Positions 51,460 to 59,478 of a stretch of 64,000 nt of DNA are shown here, in pieces. How positions within the stretch are numbered: position 1 is the stretch's first letter; each line of letters opens with the position of its first letter. The translations under genes and the position numbers were made by a program. Where the stretch lies: NCBI GenBank assembly GCA_963848955.1, contig CAWKFQ010000017.1, positions 62,001 through 126,000 of the forward strand. The letters are read 5' to 3'. A model generated the notes under the pieces. That model did no database searches, was not told the origin of the DNA, and was given only the letters and a program-made list of their open reading frames with translations. This DNA comes from DASUPK01 sp963848955 (lineage in GTDB: Bacteria; Actinomycetota; Thermoleophilia; Solirubrobacterales; 70-9).

Positions 51460-52268
51460 TCCGCCTTCTTCCCCTCGATCACCAGGAACTCGGCGGATTG
51501 CCGGAAGCTGCCGTCGTCGGCCTCGTTGTTGGCTGCGTAGAGGTCGAGTATGTCCTGCCGCAGCGCATCCCACTTGCCTTGGGGCTCGAGCGCGGCCTTG
51601 GCGGCAACGGTCGGCGGCAGCGCGGCCTCGTACTCCTCCATGAACTCGTCGGTGGAACCCGCGACGAAGTCGACTGCCGCCCTCTCAAACTCGAGCTCGA
51701 CACCGCTCCCGGCGAACAGGTCGCGGACGTGGTCCTCGGTCCCCCACAGGATCGGGGGTTCGAAGCCCTCCGGCGGCGGCGGCATGTGCTTCGCCACCGT
51801 CATGAAGAACCTGCCGATGCTTCCTTCCGGCGTCCAGGCGCAGATCGCGATTCGGCCGCCAGGCTTGAGAACCCGTGCGATCTCCCCGGCCGTCCTGGCG
51901 TGGTCCGGGGCGAACATGCAGCCGAACACTGAGACCACCACGTCAAAGCTCGCGTCTTCGAACGGGAGCTGCTCGGCGTCGCCCTCGATCCAGTCGATCT
52001 CGACACCGGCCTCGGCGGCGTTGGCGCGGCCCGCCTCGAGGAGCTCGGGCGTGATGTCCAGGCCCGTGACCGTCGCCCCGGTCATCGCCGCCGGGATCGT
52101 CGCGTTGCCGCTCCCGCAGGCGACGTCGAGCACCGTGTCGATCTCGTCGATCTGGGCGGCCTTCACGGCAGCCACGCCCGCGCCCTCGATCCGGTGCACG
52201 ATCGACGGGTAGTCCCCCATCGCCCACATCGCGCGTGCCTGCTGCTTCTGCTCGCTCAGCTCAGCCAT
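51456..52268 (-). CDS. SAM-dependent methyltransferase (UbiE/type 11 family)
   Basis: The ~270-residue enzyme has motif I 'VLDVACGSGNATIPAAMTGA', 'VTGLDITPELLEAGRANAAE', 'IEGDAEQLPFEDASFDVVVS' (motif II/III with the acidic residue) and 'EIARVLKPGGRIAICAWTPE'. It is clearly a small-molecule methyltransferase; the substrate is not readable. ATG 52268 has a GGAG at seven bases. Its stop overlaps that of the convergent sirohaem-synthase-like gene. Confidence 0.85.
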   Translation of the reverse strand: MAELSEQKQQARAMWAMGDYPSIVHRIEGAGVAAVKAAQIDEIDTVLDVACGSGNATIPAAMTGATVTGLDITPELLEAGRANAAEAGVEIDWIEGDAEQLPFEDASFDVVVSVFGCMFAPDHARTAGEIARVLKPGGRIAICAWTPEGSIGRFFMTVAKHMPPPPEGFEPPILWGTEDHVRDLFAGSGVELEFERAAVDFVAGSTDEFMEEYEAALPPTVAAKAALEPQGKWDALRQDILDLYAANNEADDGSFRQSAEFLVIEGKKAD

Positions 52269-52353
52269 CTCTCGCTCCTGTCCGGTTCGGGCGAACCGTC
52301 TCAGATCTCGCGCCCACGTGACTTGCCGTGGGTCACACCTCGCCGGCCCTGGT

Positions 52354-53097
52354 CTACTCGACGTCGCGGGCGCGCAGCAGGGCCGCACCGCCCACGAAGA
52401 GCGCCCCGATCCAGGCGAGCATCGCCGCCAGGGCCGGGATCACGGCGAGGAAGTCGACGTCGGGTGTGCCGACGTCGTCGGGATCGAGGCCCTGGATCGC
52501 GCTGGGTAGCGCGCCGACCGGGCTGAAGCGGTCAACGCCGGGGGCGAAGTTCCCGAGCAGCGGGTCGATCACGAACGCGAAGATCAGGATCGCCACGATC
52601 GCGGTCGGCTGGTTCCGGATCAGGCTGCCGACCCCGACTCCGAACGCTCCGAGAAGGGCCGCGACGCCGGCGTTGCGGGCGAACAGATCGATCACATCTC
52701 CGAACGGGGGCGTCGGCAGGTCGCGGATCCCGAGGATCGCGTAGCCGGCGATCGCGATCGCGACCGAGATCGAGATCGAGAGAAGGGCGCCGGCGGCGGC
52801 GAAGGCGAGCGTCTTCGCCGCGAGGAAGCGGGTGCGGTCGGGCGCCGCGAGCAGCGAGCTGGTGATCGTCCGGTGGCGCCACTCGCCGGTGATCCCGACG
52901 ATCGCCAGGATCATGATGAAGAGGGTGCTGGCGTCGTTCTGGAAGACGTCGCTGAGCACCGAGTCCTCGGTCGGCTCGCTGAGCGAGGCGATCAGGATGG
53001 TGATCACCAGCGAGATCCCGACCGCGACGCCGGCGAGCGCGTAGAAGGTGCGGGTCGTCCGGAGCTTGATCAGCTCGGCGCGCAGCAGCCTGCTCAC
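52354..53097 (-). CDS. ABC-2 transporter permease
   Basis: This ~247-residue membrane protein starts 'MSRLLRAELIKLRTTRTFYA', the standard N-terminus of ABC-2 permeases. It has about six hydrophobic segments, e.g. 'LAGVAVGISLVITILIASLS' and 'LSISISVAIAIAGYAILGIR', ending with 'FLAVIPALAAMLAWIGALFV'. The ATG at 53097 overlaps the stop of the ATPase gene (ATGA). The pair would export a drug, lipid or small peptide; the substrate is unknown. Confidence 0.85.
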   Translation of the reverse strand: MSRLLRAELIKLRTTRTFYALAGVAVGISLVITILIASLSEPTEDSVLSDVFQNDASTLFIMILAIVGITGEWRHRTITSSLLAAPDRTRFLAAKTLAFAAAGALLSISISVAIAIAGYAILGIRDLPTPPFGDVIDLFARNAGVAALLGAFGVGVGSLIRNQPTAIVAILIFAFVIDPLLGNFAPGVDRFSPVGALPSAIQGLDPDDVGTPDVDFLAVIPALAAMLAWIGALFVGGAALLRARDVE

Positions 53098-53991
53098 TCC
53101 TCCTCACCCCCGGTGAGCTCGAAGAAGACGTCCTCGAGCGAGGGCCCGACCGCGACCAGCTCCGAGAGAGCGACGCGATGCTCGTTTGCCGTCTCGCCGA
53201 TCGCGTCGGGGGCTACGCCGCGGACCAGCAGCGCCCCTGAATCGTCCGGCTCGTACTCGAGCCCCGACTCCGCCAAGGCCCGTCCCGAGCGCCTCGCGGT
53301 CGCGGGCTCGAACCCGCGTCACACCTCCCTCCGCCTGTCCGAGCACCTCCTGCAGGGACCCGGCCGTTCGCAGCTTCCCGTGTGCGATCACCACGACGTC
53401 GTCGACGCTCTGCGAGACCTCGGAGAGCAGGTGGCTCGAGACCAGCACCGCTCGCCCTCGCCCGGCCTCGGAGCGGAGCAGCTCGCGCATCCACCGGATC
53501 CCCGGTGGGTCGAGCCCGTTCGCAGGCTCATCCAGGATCAGCACCTCGGGGTCGCCGAGCAACGCCGCGGCGATCGCGAGCCGCTGGCGCATTCCCATCG
53601 AGTAGCCCTTCACCCGCCGGTCGCCGGCGTCGGCGATCCCGACCAGCTGGAGGACCTCGTCGACCCGGGAGGCGGGATGCCCGCCGGCGGCGGCGAGGAT
53701 GCGCAGGTGGTTGCGCCCACTGCGGCCCGGATGGAAGCTCGCGTCCTCCAGCACCGCGCCGACCTCGGCGCTCGGCTCCGGGAGCTTCTCGAAGTTGCGG
53801 CCGTCGAAGGTGGCGCTTCCACCGTCCGCGTGAACCAGTCCGAGCAGGATCCGGAGGGTCGTGCTCTTGCCGGCTCCGTTGGGGCCGAGGAATCCGGTTA
53901 CGCGGCCGGCCTCGACCTCGAAGGAGAGGTCGGAGACGGCCTGCACCGAGCCGAAGCGCTTGCTGATCCCGTTGATCTCGATCGCGGACAA
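53094..53991 (-). CDS. ABC transporter ATPase (one frameshift)
   Basis: This ~299-residue ATPase has 'ITGFLGPNGAGKSTTLRILL'-type Walker A (sequence 'VTGFLGPNGAGKSTTLRIL'), the signature 'VKGYSMGMRQRLAIAAALLG' and Walker B 'VLILDEPANGLDPPGIRWM'. A break near 53,280 moves the last part to another frame ('ALSELVAVGPSLEDVFFELT'). The start is TTG 53991 ('LSAIEINGISKRFGSVQAVS'), with TAGAGT nine bases upstream and no ribosome binding site, a leaderless TTG start. Its stop overlaps the permease ATG. Confidence 0.85.
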
Positions 53992-54000
53992 GAACGCGGC

Positions 54001-54006
54001 ACTCTA
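54001..54006 (-). promoter_or_regulatory. -10 element of the ABC transporter operon
   Basis: TAGAGT on the minus strand, nine bases before TTG 53991. Confidence 0.4.
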
Positions 54007-54026
54007 GGCCGCTCCGCCCTTGGGGG

Positions 54027-54863
54027 TCAGCCGGCGGGCAGCGCGTAGATCGCGACGGCCGCGTACTGAACGGCGGCGGCCGCGATCACCAGCACGTGGA
54101 AGATCTCGTGGTAACCGAAGACCTCGGGGCGGGGGTCGGGCTTGCGGCGCGCGTAGACGACCGCACCCGCGGAGTAGAGGGCGCCGCCGAGCGCGATCAT
54201 TCCAACGCCGACCGGACCAATTTCCTCCCAAAGCTGCGGGAGGGTCACGATCGCCACCCACCCGGTGCTTATGTAGACCACTGTCGTGAACCAGTAGGGG
54301 GCGCTGATCCAGACCAGGTTGAGGACCAGCCCGGCGAGCGCCGTCGTCCAGACCACGATCAGCACGAGGTTCGCGAGTGTCCCGTGCATGACGAGCAGGG
54401 CGAAGGGTGTGTACGTCCCCGCGATGAAGACGAAGATCATCGTGTGGTCCAGCCGACGCATCCAGACGCGCACGTCCGGCGTCCACGTGACGCGGTGATA
54501 GAGGGCGCTGGTTCCGAGCATCGCCGAGAGCGAGATGGCGTAGATCGACATGGCCACGACGGCGCGGCTGCCGCTTGCGGCGAGCACCAGAGCGCCGCCC
54601 GCACCCAGCGAGACGAAGAAAGCCCATTGGTGAGAGACGCCGCGGAGGCGCGGCTTCTGCGCGAGCTTGTGAGCGGCCGCCTGAGCCGCCATCGCGGCAC
54701 TTTCCCGAGCCGCGGCGACCTGTTTGCCGGCGGCGTCGCGGGCCGCGCCGAGCCGCTCACCGGCCTCGACCCGGGCGTTGCCCAAGCGCTCGCCGGCGGC
54801 CTCCGCTGCCTCGCGCGCCACATCGACGGGATCCCGGCCCGCATGCGCTCCATCCGACGCCAT
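54027..54863 (-). CDS. Hemolysin III (PAQR-type) membrane protein with helical N-terminal extension
   Basis: This ~278-residue protein has seven hydrophobic segments and the family motifs 'LSAMLGTSALYHRVTW' (S-x-x-Y-H), 'MRRLDHTMIFVFIAGTYTPF' and 'FGYHEIFHVLVIAAAAVQYA' (H-x3-H). ATG 54863 ('MASDGAHAG') is chosen because TATGGT lies seven bases upstream; ATG 54875 is also open. The first ~55 residues form an Ala/Glu/Arg-rich helix ('AREAAEAAGERLGNARVEAG') unlike the basic family. Role unknown; PAQR-type proteins can act in lipid metabolism. Confidence 0.82.
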   Translation of the reverse strand: MASDGAHAGRDPVDVAREAAEAAGERLGNARVEAGERLGAARDAAGKQVAAARESAAMAAQAAAHKLAQKPRLRGVSHQWAFFVSLGAGGALVLAASGSRAVVAMSIYAISLSAMLGTSALYHRVTWTPDVRVWMRRLDHTMIFVFIAGTYTPFALLVMHGTLANLVLIVVWTTALAGLVLNLVWISAPYWFTTVVYISTGWVAIVTLPQLWEEIGPVGVGMIALGGALYSAGAVVYARRKPDPRPEVFGYHEIFHVLVIAAAAVQYAAVAIYALPAG

Positions 54864-54870
54864 GGCACGA

Positions 54871-54876
54871 ACCATA
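54871..54876 (-). promoter_or_regulatory. -10 element of the hemolysin III gene
   Basis: TATGGT on the minus strand, seven bases before ATG 54863. Confidence 0.4.
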
Positions 54877-54963
54877 GCCGCGCCGCTTGAAGCCGATGTG
54901 TGCGTCAAGTGACCCGAGGCGCCCAATGACTAGCATTTCCGTTTAGGCATATATCTGATTGGT

Positions 54964-54969
54964 TATACT
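54964..54969 (+). promoter_or_regulatory. -10 element of the arsR-type operon
   Basis: TATACT, nine bases before ATG 54979. The AT-rich stretch before it (GCATATATCTGATTGGTTATACT) has partial dyad symmetry and could be the ArsR-family operator. Confidence 0.45.
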
Positions 54970-54978
54970 ACCCGCCAG

Positions 54979-55293
54979 ATGGCGACGGCGACGACATTTG
55001 ACGTCCTGGCGGAGCCGACACGGCGGCGGATCCTCGATCTGCTGCTCGACCGCGAGCGCTCGGTCGGGGACCTCGTCAAGAGGCTGAAGCTGAGCCAGCC
55101 CGGCGTGTCGAAGCACCTTCGCGTGCTGCGCGATGCCGGCCTCGTCTCGGTCAGGACGGACGCCCAGCGCCGTATATATGGAGTCCGCCCCGAGCCGCTG
55201 GAGGAGGTCGCCGCCTGGCTCGAGCCCTATCGCCGGCTCTGGGCCGAGCGCCTCGACGCCCTTGAACAACACCTGGATGAGGAGGCTTCATGA
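54979..55293 (+). CDS. ArsR-family transcriptional regulator
   Basis: This ~104-residue winged-helix protein has 'TTFDVLAEPTRRRILDLLLD', 'ERSVGDLVKRLKLSQPGVSK' (recognition helix) and 'HLRVLRDAGLVSVRTDAQRR' with 'IYGVRPEPLEEVAAWL'. There are no Cys ligands of the ArsR/SmtB metal type. It belongs to the group that controls a downstream SRPBCC gene. Its TGA overlaps the next ATG (ATGA). It probably represses its own operon. Confidence 0.92.
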   Translation: MATATTFDVLAEPTRRRILDLLLDRERSVGDLVKRLKLSQPGVSKHLRVLRDAGLVSVRTDAQRRIYGVRPEPLEEVAAWLEPYRRLWAERLDALEQHLDEEAS

Positions 55294-55829
55294 CTTCGAC
55301 GACGCGCGACGGCGAGCTGATCGAGCTGGAGGGAGAACGGGTCGGGGTGCGCTTCGAGCGCCGCTTCGCCCATCCGCCCGAGCGGGTCTGGCGGGCGATC
55401 ACCGAGCCGAAGGAGCTCGCGGCCTGGTTCCCGGACACGATCGAGGGCGAGTTCGCCCCGGGCGCCGAGGTGACGTTTCCCAAGTTCGTGGAGATGGGCC
55501 TCCCCGCCACCGGCAGCGTCACGGAATTCGACCCGCCACGCCTGCTCGCCTTCACCTGGGGTCCGTCTGTGCTGCGGTTTGAGCTGGAGGCCGACGGCGA
55601 CGGTTGCCGACTCGTCTTCATGGACAGCCTTCCGCGCGAGGAGGCCGCCAAGAATGCCGCCGGCTGGGAGGTCTGCCTGGCGGACCTGGAGGCGAGTCTC
55701 GCCGGCGAGGAGCCGGCCGGGCTTCAGGAGGACCATTGGTCCGAGCTGCACGAGCGATACGCCGAGCGGTTCGGCGTGGATCCGGAGGTGGGTCGTCGGG
55801 CGATGCGGGAGTATCGGTCGGGGGACTAG
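55290..55829 (+). CDS. SRPBCC (AHSA1-type) domain protein
   Basis: This ~179-residue START/Bet v1-fold protein has 'VGVRFERRFAHPPERVWRAI' with 'TEPKELAAWFPDTIEGEFAP', then 'TEFDPPRLLAFTWGPSVLRF' and 'GAAGWEVCLADLEASL'-like text ('NAAGWEVCLADLEASLAGEE'). AHSA1-type proteins bind hydrophobic small molecules or take part in stress responses. It is co-transcribed with the ArsR-type gene. The ligand is unknown. Confidence 0.88.
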   Translation: MTSTTRDGELIELEGERVGVRFERRFAHPPERVWRAITEPKELAAWFPDTIEGEFAPGAEVTFPKFVEMGLPATGSVTEFDPPRLLAFTWGPSVLRFELEADGDGCRLVFMDSLPREEAAKNAAGWEVCLADLEASLAGEEPAGLQEDHWSELHERYAERFGVDPEVGRRAMREYRSGD

Positions 55830-55885
55830 GGACCCAGGGTCACAAGACCAACACCGGCAATGAAGGGAAGCGGGACCGGCCGCCG

Positions 55886-55938
55886 CGGTTCTGCGTCGAT
55901 TCGTGTCCGACCCTCGGACATAACTCGACGCAGAACCG
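55886..55938. repeat. Nested palindrome (14-bp outer, 7-bp inner stem)
   Basis: CGGTTCTGCGTCGA (55886-55899) pairs perfectly with TCGACGCAGAACCG (55925-55938). Inside is TGTCCGA-CCC-TCGGACA (55904-55920). The two stems are separated by four unpaired bases on each side. It lies between the SRPBCC gene and nrdR. It is not followed by a T-run. Origin unknown. Confidence 0.6.
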
Positions 55939-55945
55939 GGTGCGC

Positions 55946-55974
55946 AGGGCACTAGGCACTACATCTAGCGCCCT
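55946..55974 (+). terminator. Possible terminator that overlaps an NrdR-box-like site
   Basis: AGGGCACTAG pairs with CTAGCGCCCT with one mismatch, then TTCTTCATT, as in an intrinsic terminator. It also contains CACTACATCTAGCG (55957-55970), close to the actinobacterial NrdR-box dyad as I recall it. A second, weaker site CACTACGCTCCGCT starts at 55999, 42 bases on, and overlaps the nrdR -10. Confidence 0.4.
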
Positions 55975-56011
55975 TCTTCATTGACGGTATTGGCGGAACA
56001 CTACGCTCCGC

Positions 56012-56017
56012 TACACT
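56012..56017 (+). promoter_or_regulatory. -10 element of nrdR
   Basis: TACACT, eight bases before GTG 56026. The putative second NrdR box overlaps it, consistent with self-repression. Confidence 0.45.
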
Positions 56018-56025
56018 TCAGACGA

Positions 56026-56436
56026 GTGAACTGTCCCCACTGCGACTCCCCCACCAAGACCCTCGAGACCCGCCGCGTCCCCGACGGCGCCGTCCGCCGG
56101 CGCCGCGAGTGCACCAGCTGCGGTCACCGCTTCACCACCTACGAGCGGGCGGTCCCGGAGGTTCTCGAGGTGGTCAAGCGCGATGGCTCCCGGCAGCCCT
56201 TCGACCGCGAGAAGCTCCTCGGCAGCCTCAATCGCTCGACCCACAAGCGGAAGCTCGACCCGCGAAAGCTCGCCCTCCTCGTCGACCGGGTTGAGCGCGA
56301 GGCTCGTGACTCCGGTGGAGAGCTGAGCGCGACGCGAATCACCGAGCTCTGTCTCGAAGGACTGCAAAAACTCGACCGCGGCGCCTACCTGCAGTTTGCG
56401 GGAACTCTCCCGGATGCCGCTCGGAGCAAGTCATGA
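56026..56436 (+). CDS. nrdR: Transcriptional repressor NrdR
   Basis: The ~136-residue repressor of ribonucleotide reductase genes starts at GTG 56026 ('VNCPHCDSPTKTLETRRVPD'). The zinc ribbon has Cys3, Cys6, Cys29 and Cys32 ('ECTSCGHRFTTYERA'). The ATP-cone follows ('KRDGSRQPFDREKLLGSLNR' and 'TRITELCLEGLQKLDRGAYL'), which senses ATP/dATP. A longer frame from 55981 is rejected because the family begins with the ribbon. It lies 99 bases upstream of nrdJ. Confidence 0.95.
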   Translation: MNCPHCDSPTKTLETRRVPDGAVRRRRECTSCGHRFTTYERAVPEVLEVVKRDGSRQPFDREKLLGSLNRSTHKRKLDPRKLALLVDRVEREARDSGGELSATRITELCLEGLQKLDRGAYLQFAGTLPDAARSKS

Positions 56437-56455
56437 AATCCCCGCAAACACGGAA

Positions 56456-56473
56456 GAACCGAGGCCCCGGTTC
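56456..56473 (+). other. Small hairpin in the nrdR-nrdJ spacer
   Basis: GAACCG-AGGCCC-CGGTTC is a 6-bp stem with a six-base loop. It does not match a known riboswitch; it may only be a stabilising or terminating structure. Confidence 0.3.
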
Positions 56474-56535
56474 CGTCCGAAGCACAGAGGATGCTGCTCT
56501 GCTCACCCCGAAAGACGAGCGAGAGGAGAAAGCTG

Positions 56536-59340
56536 ATGGCTAGGGCCACTTCAAAGGCAGCGAGGACGACAGAGAAGGGCCTGGTCATCGAACGCCGGTT
56601 CTCGACGGCCGGGGTGCATCCCTACGACGAGCTCGACTGGGAGTCGCGGGACGCGATCATCGGCGATCCCGAGAAGCCTGCCTTCGAGCAGCGCGGCGTC
56701 GAGTTCCCCAAGAGCTGGTCCCAGAACGCCACCAACATCGTCGCCCAGAAGTACTTCCGCGGGCAGCCCGGCTCCCCCGAGCGAGAGACTTCCGTCAAGC
56801 AGATGGTCAGCCGCGTCGCCGGCCGAATCGCACAGGTCGGCCGCGAGACCGGATACTTCGCCAGCGACGAGGACGGCGACGCCTTCGAGGACGAGCTCAC
56901 CTCGATCCTCGTCAACCAGAAGGCCGCCTTCAACAGCCCGGTCTGGTTCAACGTCGGTTGGAAGGACCCCGGCTCCGAGCAGGCGTCGGCCTGCTTCATC
57001 CTCTCCGTCGAGGACGACATGGACTCCATCCTCTCCTGGAACACCAAGGAGGGGATCATCTTCAAGGGCGGCTCCGGCTCCGGCATCAACCTCTCCAAGA
57101 TCCGCGGCTCGATGGAGCACCTCTCCAAGGGCGGGATCGCCTCAGGCCCGGTCAGCTTCATGCGCGGCGCCGACTCCTGGGCCGGCGCGATCAAGTCGGG
57201 CGGCGGCACGCGGCGCGCGGCCAAGATGGTCGTGCTCGACGTCGACCACCCGGACATCGAGAAGTTCATCTGGTGCAAGGCCGATGAGGAGAAGAAGGCC
57301 GCAGCACTGAAGGCCGCGGACTTCGACATGCGCCTCGACTCGGACGCCTTCGCCTCGGTCCAGTTCCAGAACGCCAACAACTCGGTCCGAGTCACCGACG
57401 AGTTCATGCAGGCGGTCGAGAAGGACGAGGACTGGGACCTGGTCGGTCGCGTCGACGGCAAGCCGGTCAAGACCGTCAGGGCCCGTGAGCTGATGGACCA
57501 GATCGCCGACGCCGCCTGGCAGTGCGCGGATCCGGGCATTCAGTACGACACCACCATCAACCGGTGGCACACGGATCCGAACACCGGTCCGATCACCGCG
57601 TCGAACCCCTGCTCCGAGTACATGTCGATCGACGACTCGGCCTGCAATCTCGCCTCGCTCAACCTGATGAAGTTCCGCAACGCGGACGGGAGCTTCAACG
57701 TCGACGACTTCACCCACGCGGTGGACATCGTCTTCCTGGCCCAGGAGATCCTGGTCGGCTTCTCCAGCTATCCGACCGAGCAGATCACCGAGAACGCGAG
57801 AGCGTTCCGCCAGCTCGGCCTCGGCTACGCCAATCTCGGCGCGCTGCTGATGTCGAACGGCCTGCCCTACGACTCCGACCAGGGTCGTGCTCTGGCCGGC
57901 TCGATCACGGCGCTCATGACGGGGCGCGGCTACAAGATGTCGGCCGAGATCGCCGGCACGATGGGCCCGTACGAGGGCTACGGGGTGAACCGCGAGCCCC
58001 ACAACCAGGTGATGCGGATGCACCAGTCCGCGGCCTACGAGATCGAGGACGAGCTGGTCGAGGAGCCGCTGCTCCACGCCGCCCGCGAGTCCTGGGACGC
58101 GGCCGTCGCGCTCGGCGAGCAGCACGGCTACCGCAACGCGCAGGCGACGGTGCTGGCACCCACCGGGACGATCAGCTTCCTGATGGACTGCGACACGACC
58201 GGCATCGAGCCGGACTTCTCGCTGGTCAAGTTCAAGGAGTTGGTCGGCGGGGGCCAGATGACGATCGTCAACCGCTCGGTCAACCTGGCGCTCGAGACGC
58301 TCGGCTACTCACAGTCCGAGATCGAGCAGATCGACGCCCACATCAACGAGCACAACACGATCATCGGGGCGCCCGCCCTGAAGGACGAGCACCTCGAGGT
58401 CTTCGACGTGGCCGTCGGCGAACGCTCCATCTCGCACACCGGCCACATCGACATGATGGCCGCGGCGCAGCCGTTCCTCTCGGGCGCGATCTCGAAGACC
58501 GTCAACCTGCCGGAGACGGCGACGATCTCAGACATCGCCGACGCCTACGGGGACGGCTGGAAGAAGGGCCTCAAGGCACTCGCGATCTACCGCGACGGCT
58601 CGAAGACCGCCCAGGCGCTGAAGACCGACGCCGGCGAGAAGAAGTCGGAGCCGGCCGAGGAGGCGACCGCCAAGCCGCACCGCCACAAGATGCCGCGGGA
58701 GCGAGAGTCGATCACCCACAAGTTCTCGATCGGCATGCACGAGGGCTACATCACCGCCGGCAAGTACGAGGACGGTTCGGTCGGCGAGATCTTCCTCACC
58801 GACATCGGCAAGGAGGGGTCGACGATCAAGGGCATGATGAACGCCTTCGCGACGGCGATCTCGATGGGCCTCCAGTACGGCGTCCCTCTCGAGGACTACG
58901 TGAAGAAGTTCAGCTACATGCGCTTCGAGCCGGAGGGCATCACCCGCAACCCGGAGATCCCCTTTGCCAAGTCGATGCCCGACTACATCATGCGCTGGCT
59001 CGCCAGCCGCTTCATCGAGGACGTGGACTACCTCGAGAGCCTCGGCATCCTCACCGATGAGGTCCGGGCGAAGAAGGAGGCCCAGCAGGCCTTCCCGATC
59101 GAGGAGACCAACGGTCATTCGAACGGCGAGGGCAACGGCAACGGGAACGGCTCAGCTGAGCCCGAGGCCGAAGCCAAGCCGGCAACCGCGGCACTCACCG
59201 ACACCCCGCCGGTCGTCCCGGCGAAGATGGGCGCCGATCTCGAGCTGGGCCCGGCCTGCGACCAGTGCGGCGGCATGATGCAGCGGACCGGCAGTTGCTA
59301 CACGTGCTCCTCGTGCGGCAACAACACCGGCTGCGGCTGA
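56536..59340 (+). CDS. nrdJ: Vitamin B12-dependent (class II) ribonucleotide reductase
   Basis: This ~934-residue adenosylcobalamin-dependent reductase makes dNDPs. It has 'FNSPVWFNVGWKDPGSEQAS' and 'ACFILSVEDDMDSILSWNTK' (first active Cys near 152), 'GSGINLSKIRGSMEHLSKGG', 'NPCSEYMSIDDSACNLASLN' (radical-site Cys near 358) and 'ATVLAPTGTISFLMDCDTTG'. A Gly/Asn/Glu-rich linker (about 855-900) leads to a C-terminal Cys-rich redox/zinc tail, 'CDQCGGMMQRTGSCYTCSSC'. ATG 56536 has GGAG upstream. No separate B12 riboswitch is visible in the 99-base leader, which has only a small GAACCG/CGGTTC hairpin. NrdR is expected to control it. Confidence 0.95.
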   Translation: MARATSKAARTTEKGLVIERRFSTAGVHPYDELDWESRDAIIGDPEKPAFEQRGVEFPKSWSQNATNIVAQKYFRGQPGSPERETSVKQMVSRVAGRIAQVGRETGYFASDEDGDAFEDELTSILVNQKAAFNSPVWFNVGWKDPGSEQASACFILSVEDDMDSILSWNTKEGIIFKGGSGSGINLSKIRGSMEHLSKGGIASGPVSFMRGADSWAGAIKSGGGTRRAAKMVVLDVDHPDIEKFIWCKADEEKKAAALKAADFDMRLDSDAFASVQFQNANNSVRVTDEFMQAVEKDEDWDLVGRVDGKPVKTVRARELMDQIADAAWQCADPGIQYDTTINRWHTDPNTGPITASNPCSEYMSIDDSACNLASLNLMKFRNADGSFNVDDFTHAVDIVFLAQEILVGFSSYPTEQITENARAFRQLGLGYANLGALLMSNGLPYDSDQGRALAGSITALMTGRGYKMSAEIAGTMGPYEGYGVNREPHNQVMRMHQSAAYEIEDELVEEPLLHAARESWDAAVALGEQHGYRNAQATVLAPTGTISFLMDCDTTGIEPDFSLVKFKELVGGGQMTIVNRSVNLALETLGYSQSEIEQIDAHINEHNTIIGAPALKDEHLEVFDVAVGERSISHTGHIDMMAAAQPFLSGAISKTVNLPETATISDIADAYGDGWKKGLKALAIYRDGSKTAQALKTDAGEKKSEPAEEATAKPHRHKMPRERESITHKFSIGMHEGYITAGKYEDGSVGEIFLTDIGKEGSTIKGMMNAFATAISMGLQYGVPLEDYVKKFSYMRFEPEGITRNPEIPFAKSMPDYIMRWLASRFIEDVDYLESLGILTDEVRAKKEAQQAFPIEETNGHSNGEGNGNGNGSAEPEAEAKPATAALTDTPPVVPAKMGADLELGPACDQCGGMMQRTGSCYTCSSCGNNTGCG

Positions 59341-59406
59341 GGCGTAGAGCGTCACTGGGACGTCCTTTGTGACGCCAAGCGGCGTCCGACTCATAGCCAC
59401 TGAGGC

Positions 59407-59435
59407 TTGTCCCGGTCAGGGCTTCGCGATACGGT
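59407..59435 (+). promoter_or_regulatory. Promoter of the HbpS/formaldehyde dehydrogenase unit
   Basis: TTGTCC (-35, 59407-59412) and TACGGT (-10, 59430-59435) are separated by 17 bases. A CCGGTCAG..CTGACCGG dyad (59412-59419 and 59447-59454) flanks the transcription start and could be an operator. Confidence 0.45.
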
Positions 59436-59478
59436 CCGAACGCCCGCTGACCGGAGCATGGAAGCAAAAGGAGGAGCA

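Noticed and set aside
56437..56535. Cobalamin riboswitch before the B12-dependent nrdJ
   Set aside because: The 99-base spacer is too short and shows no B12-box sequence; only a small hairpin is present.
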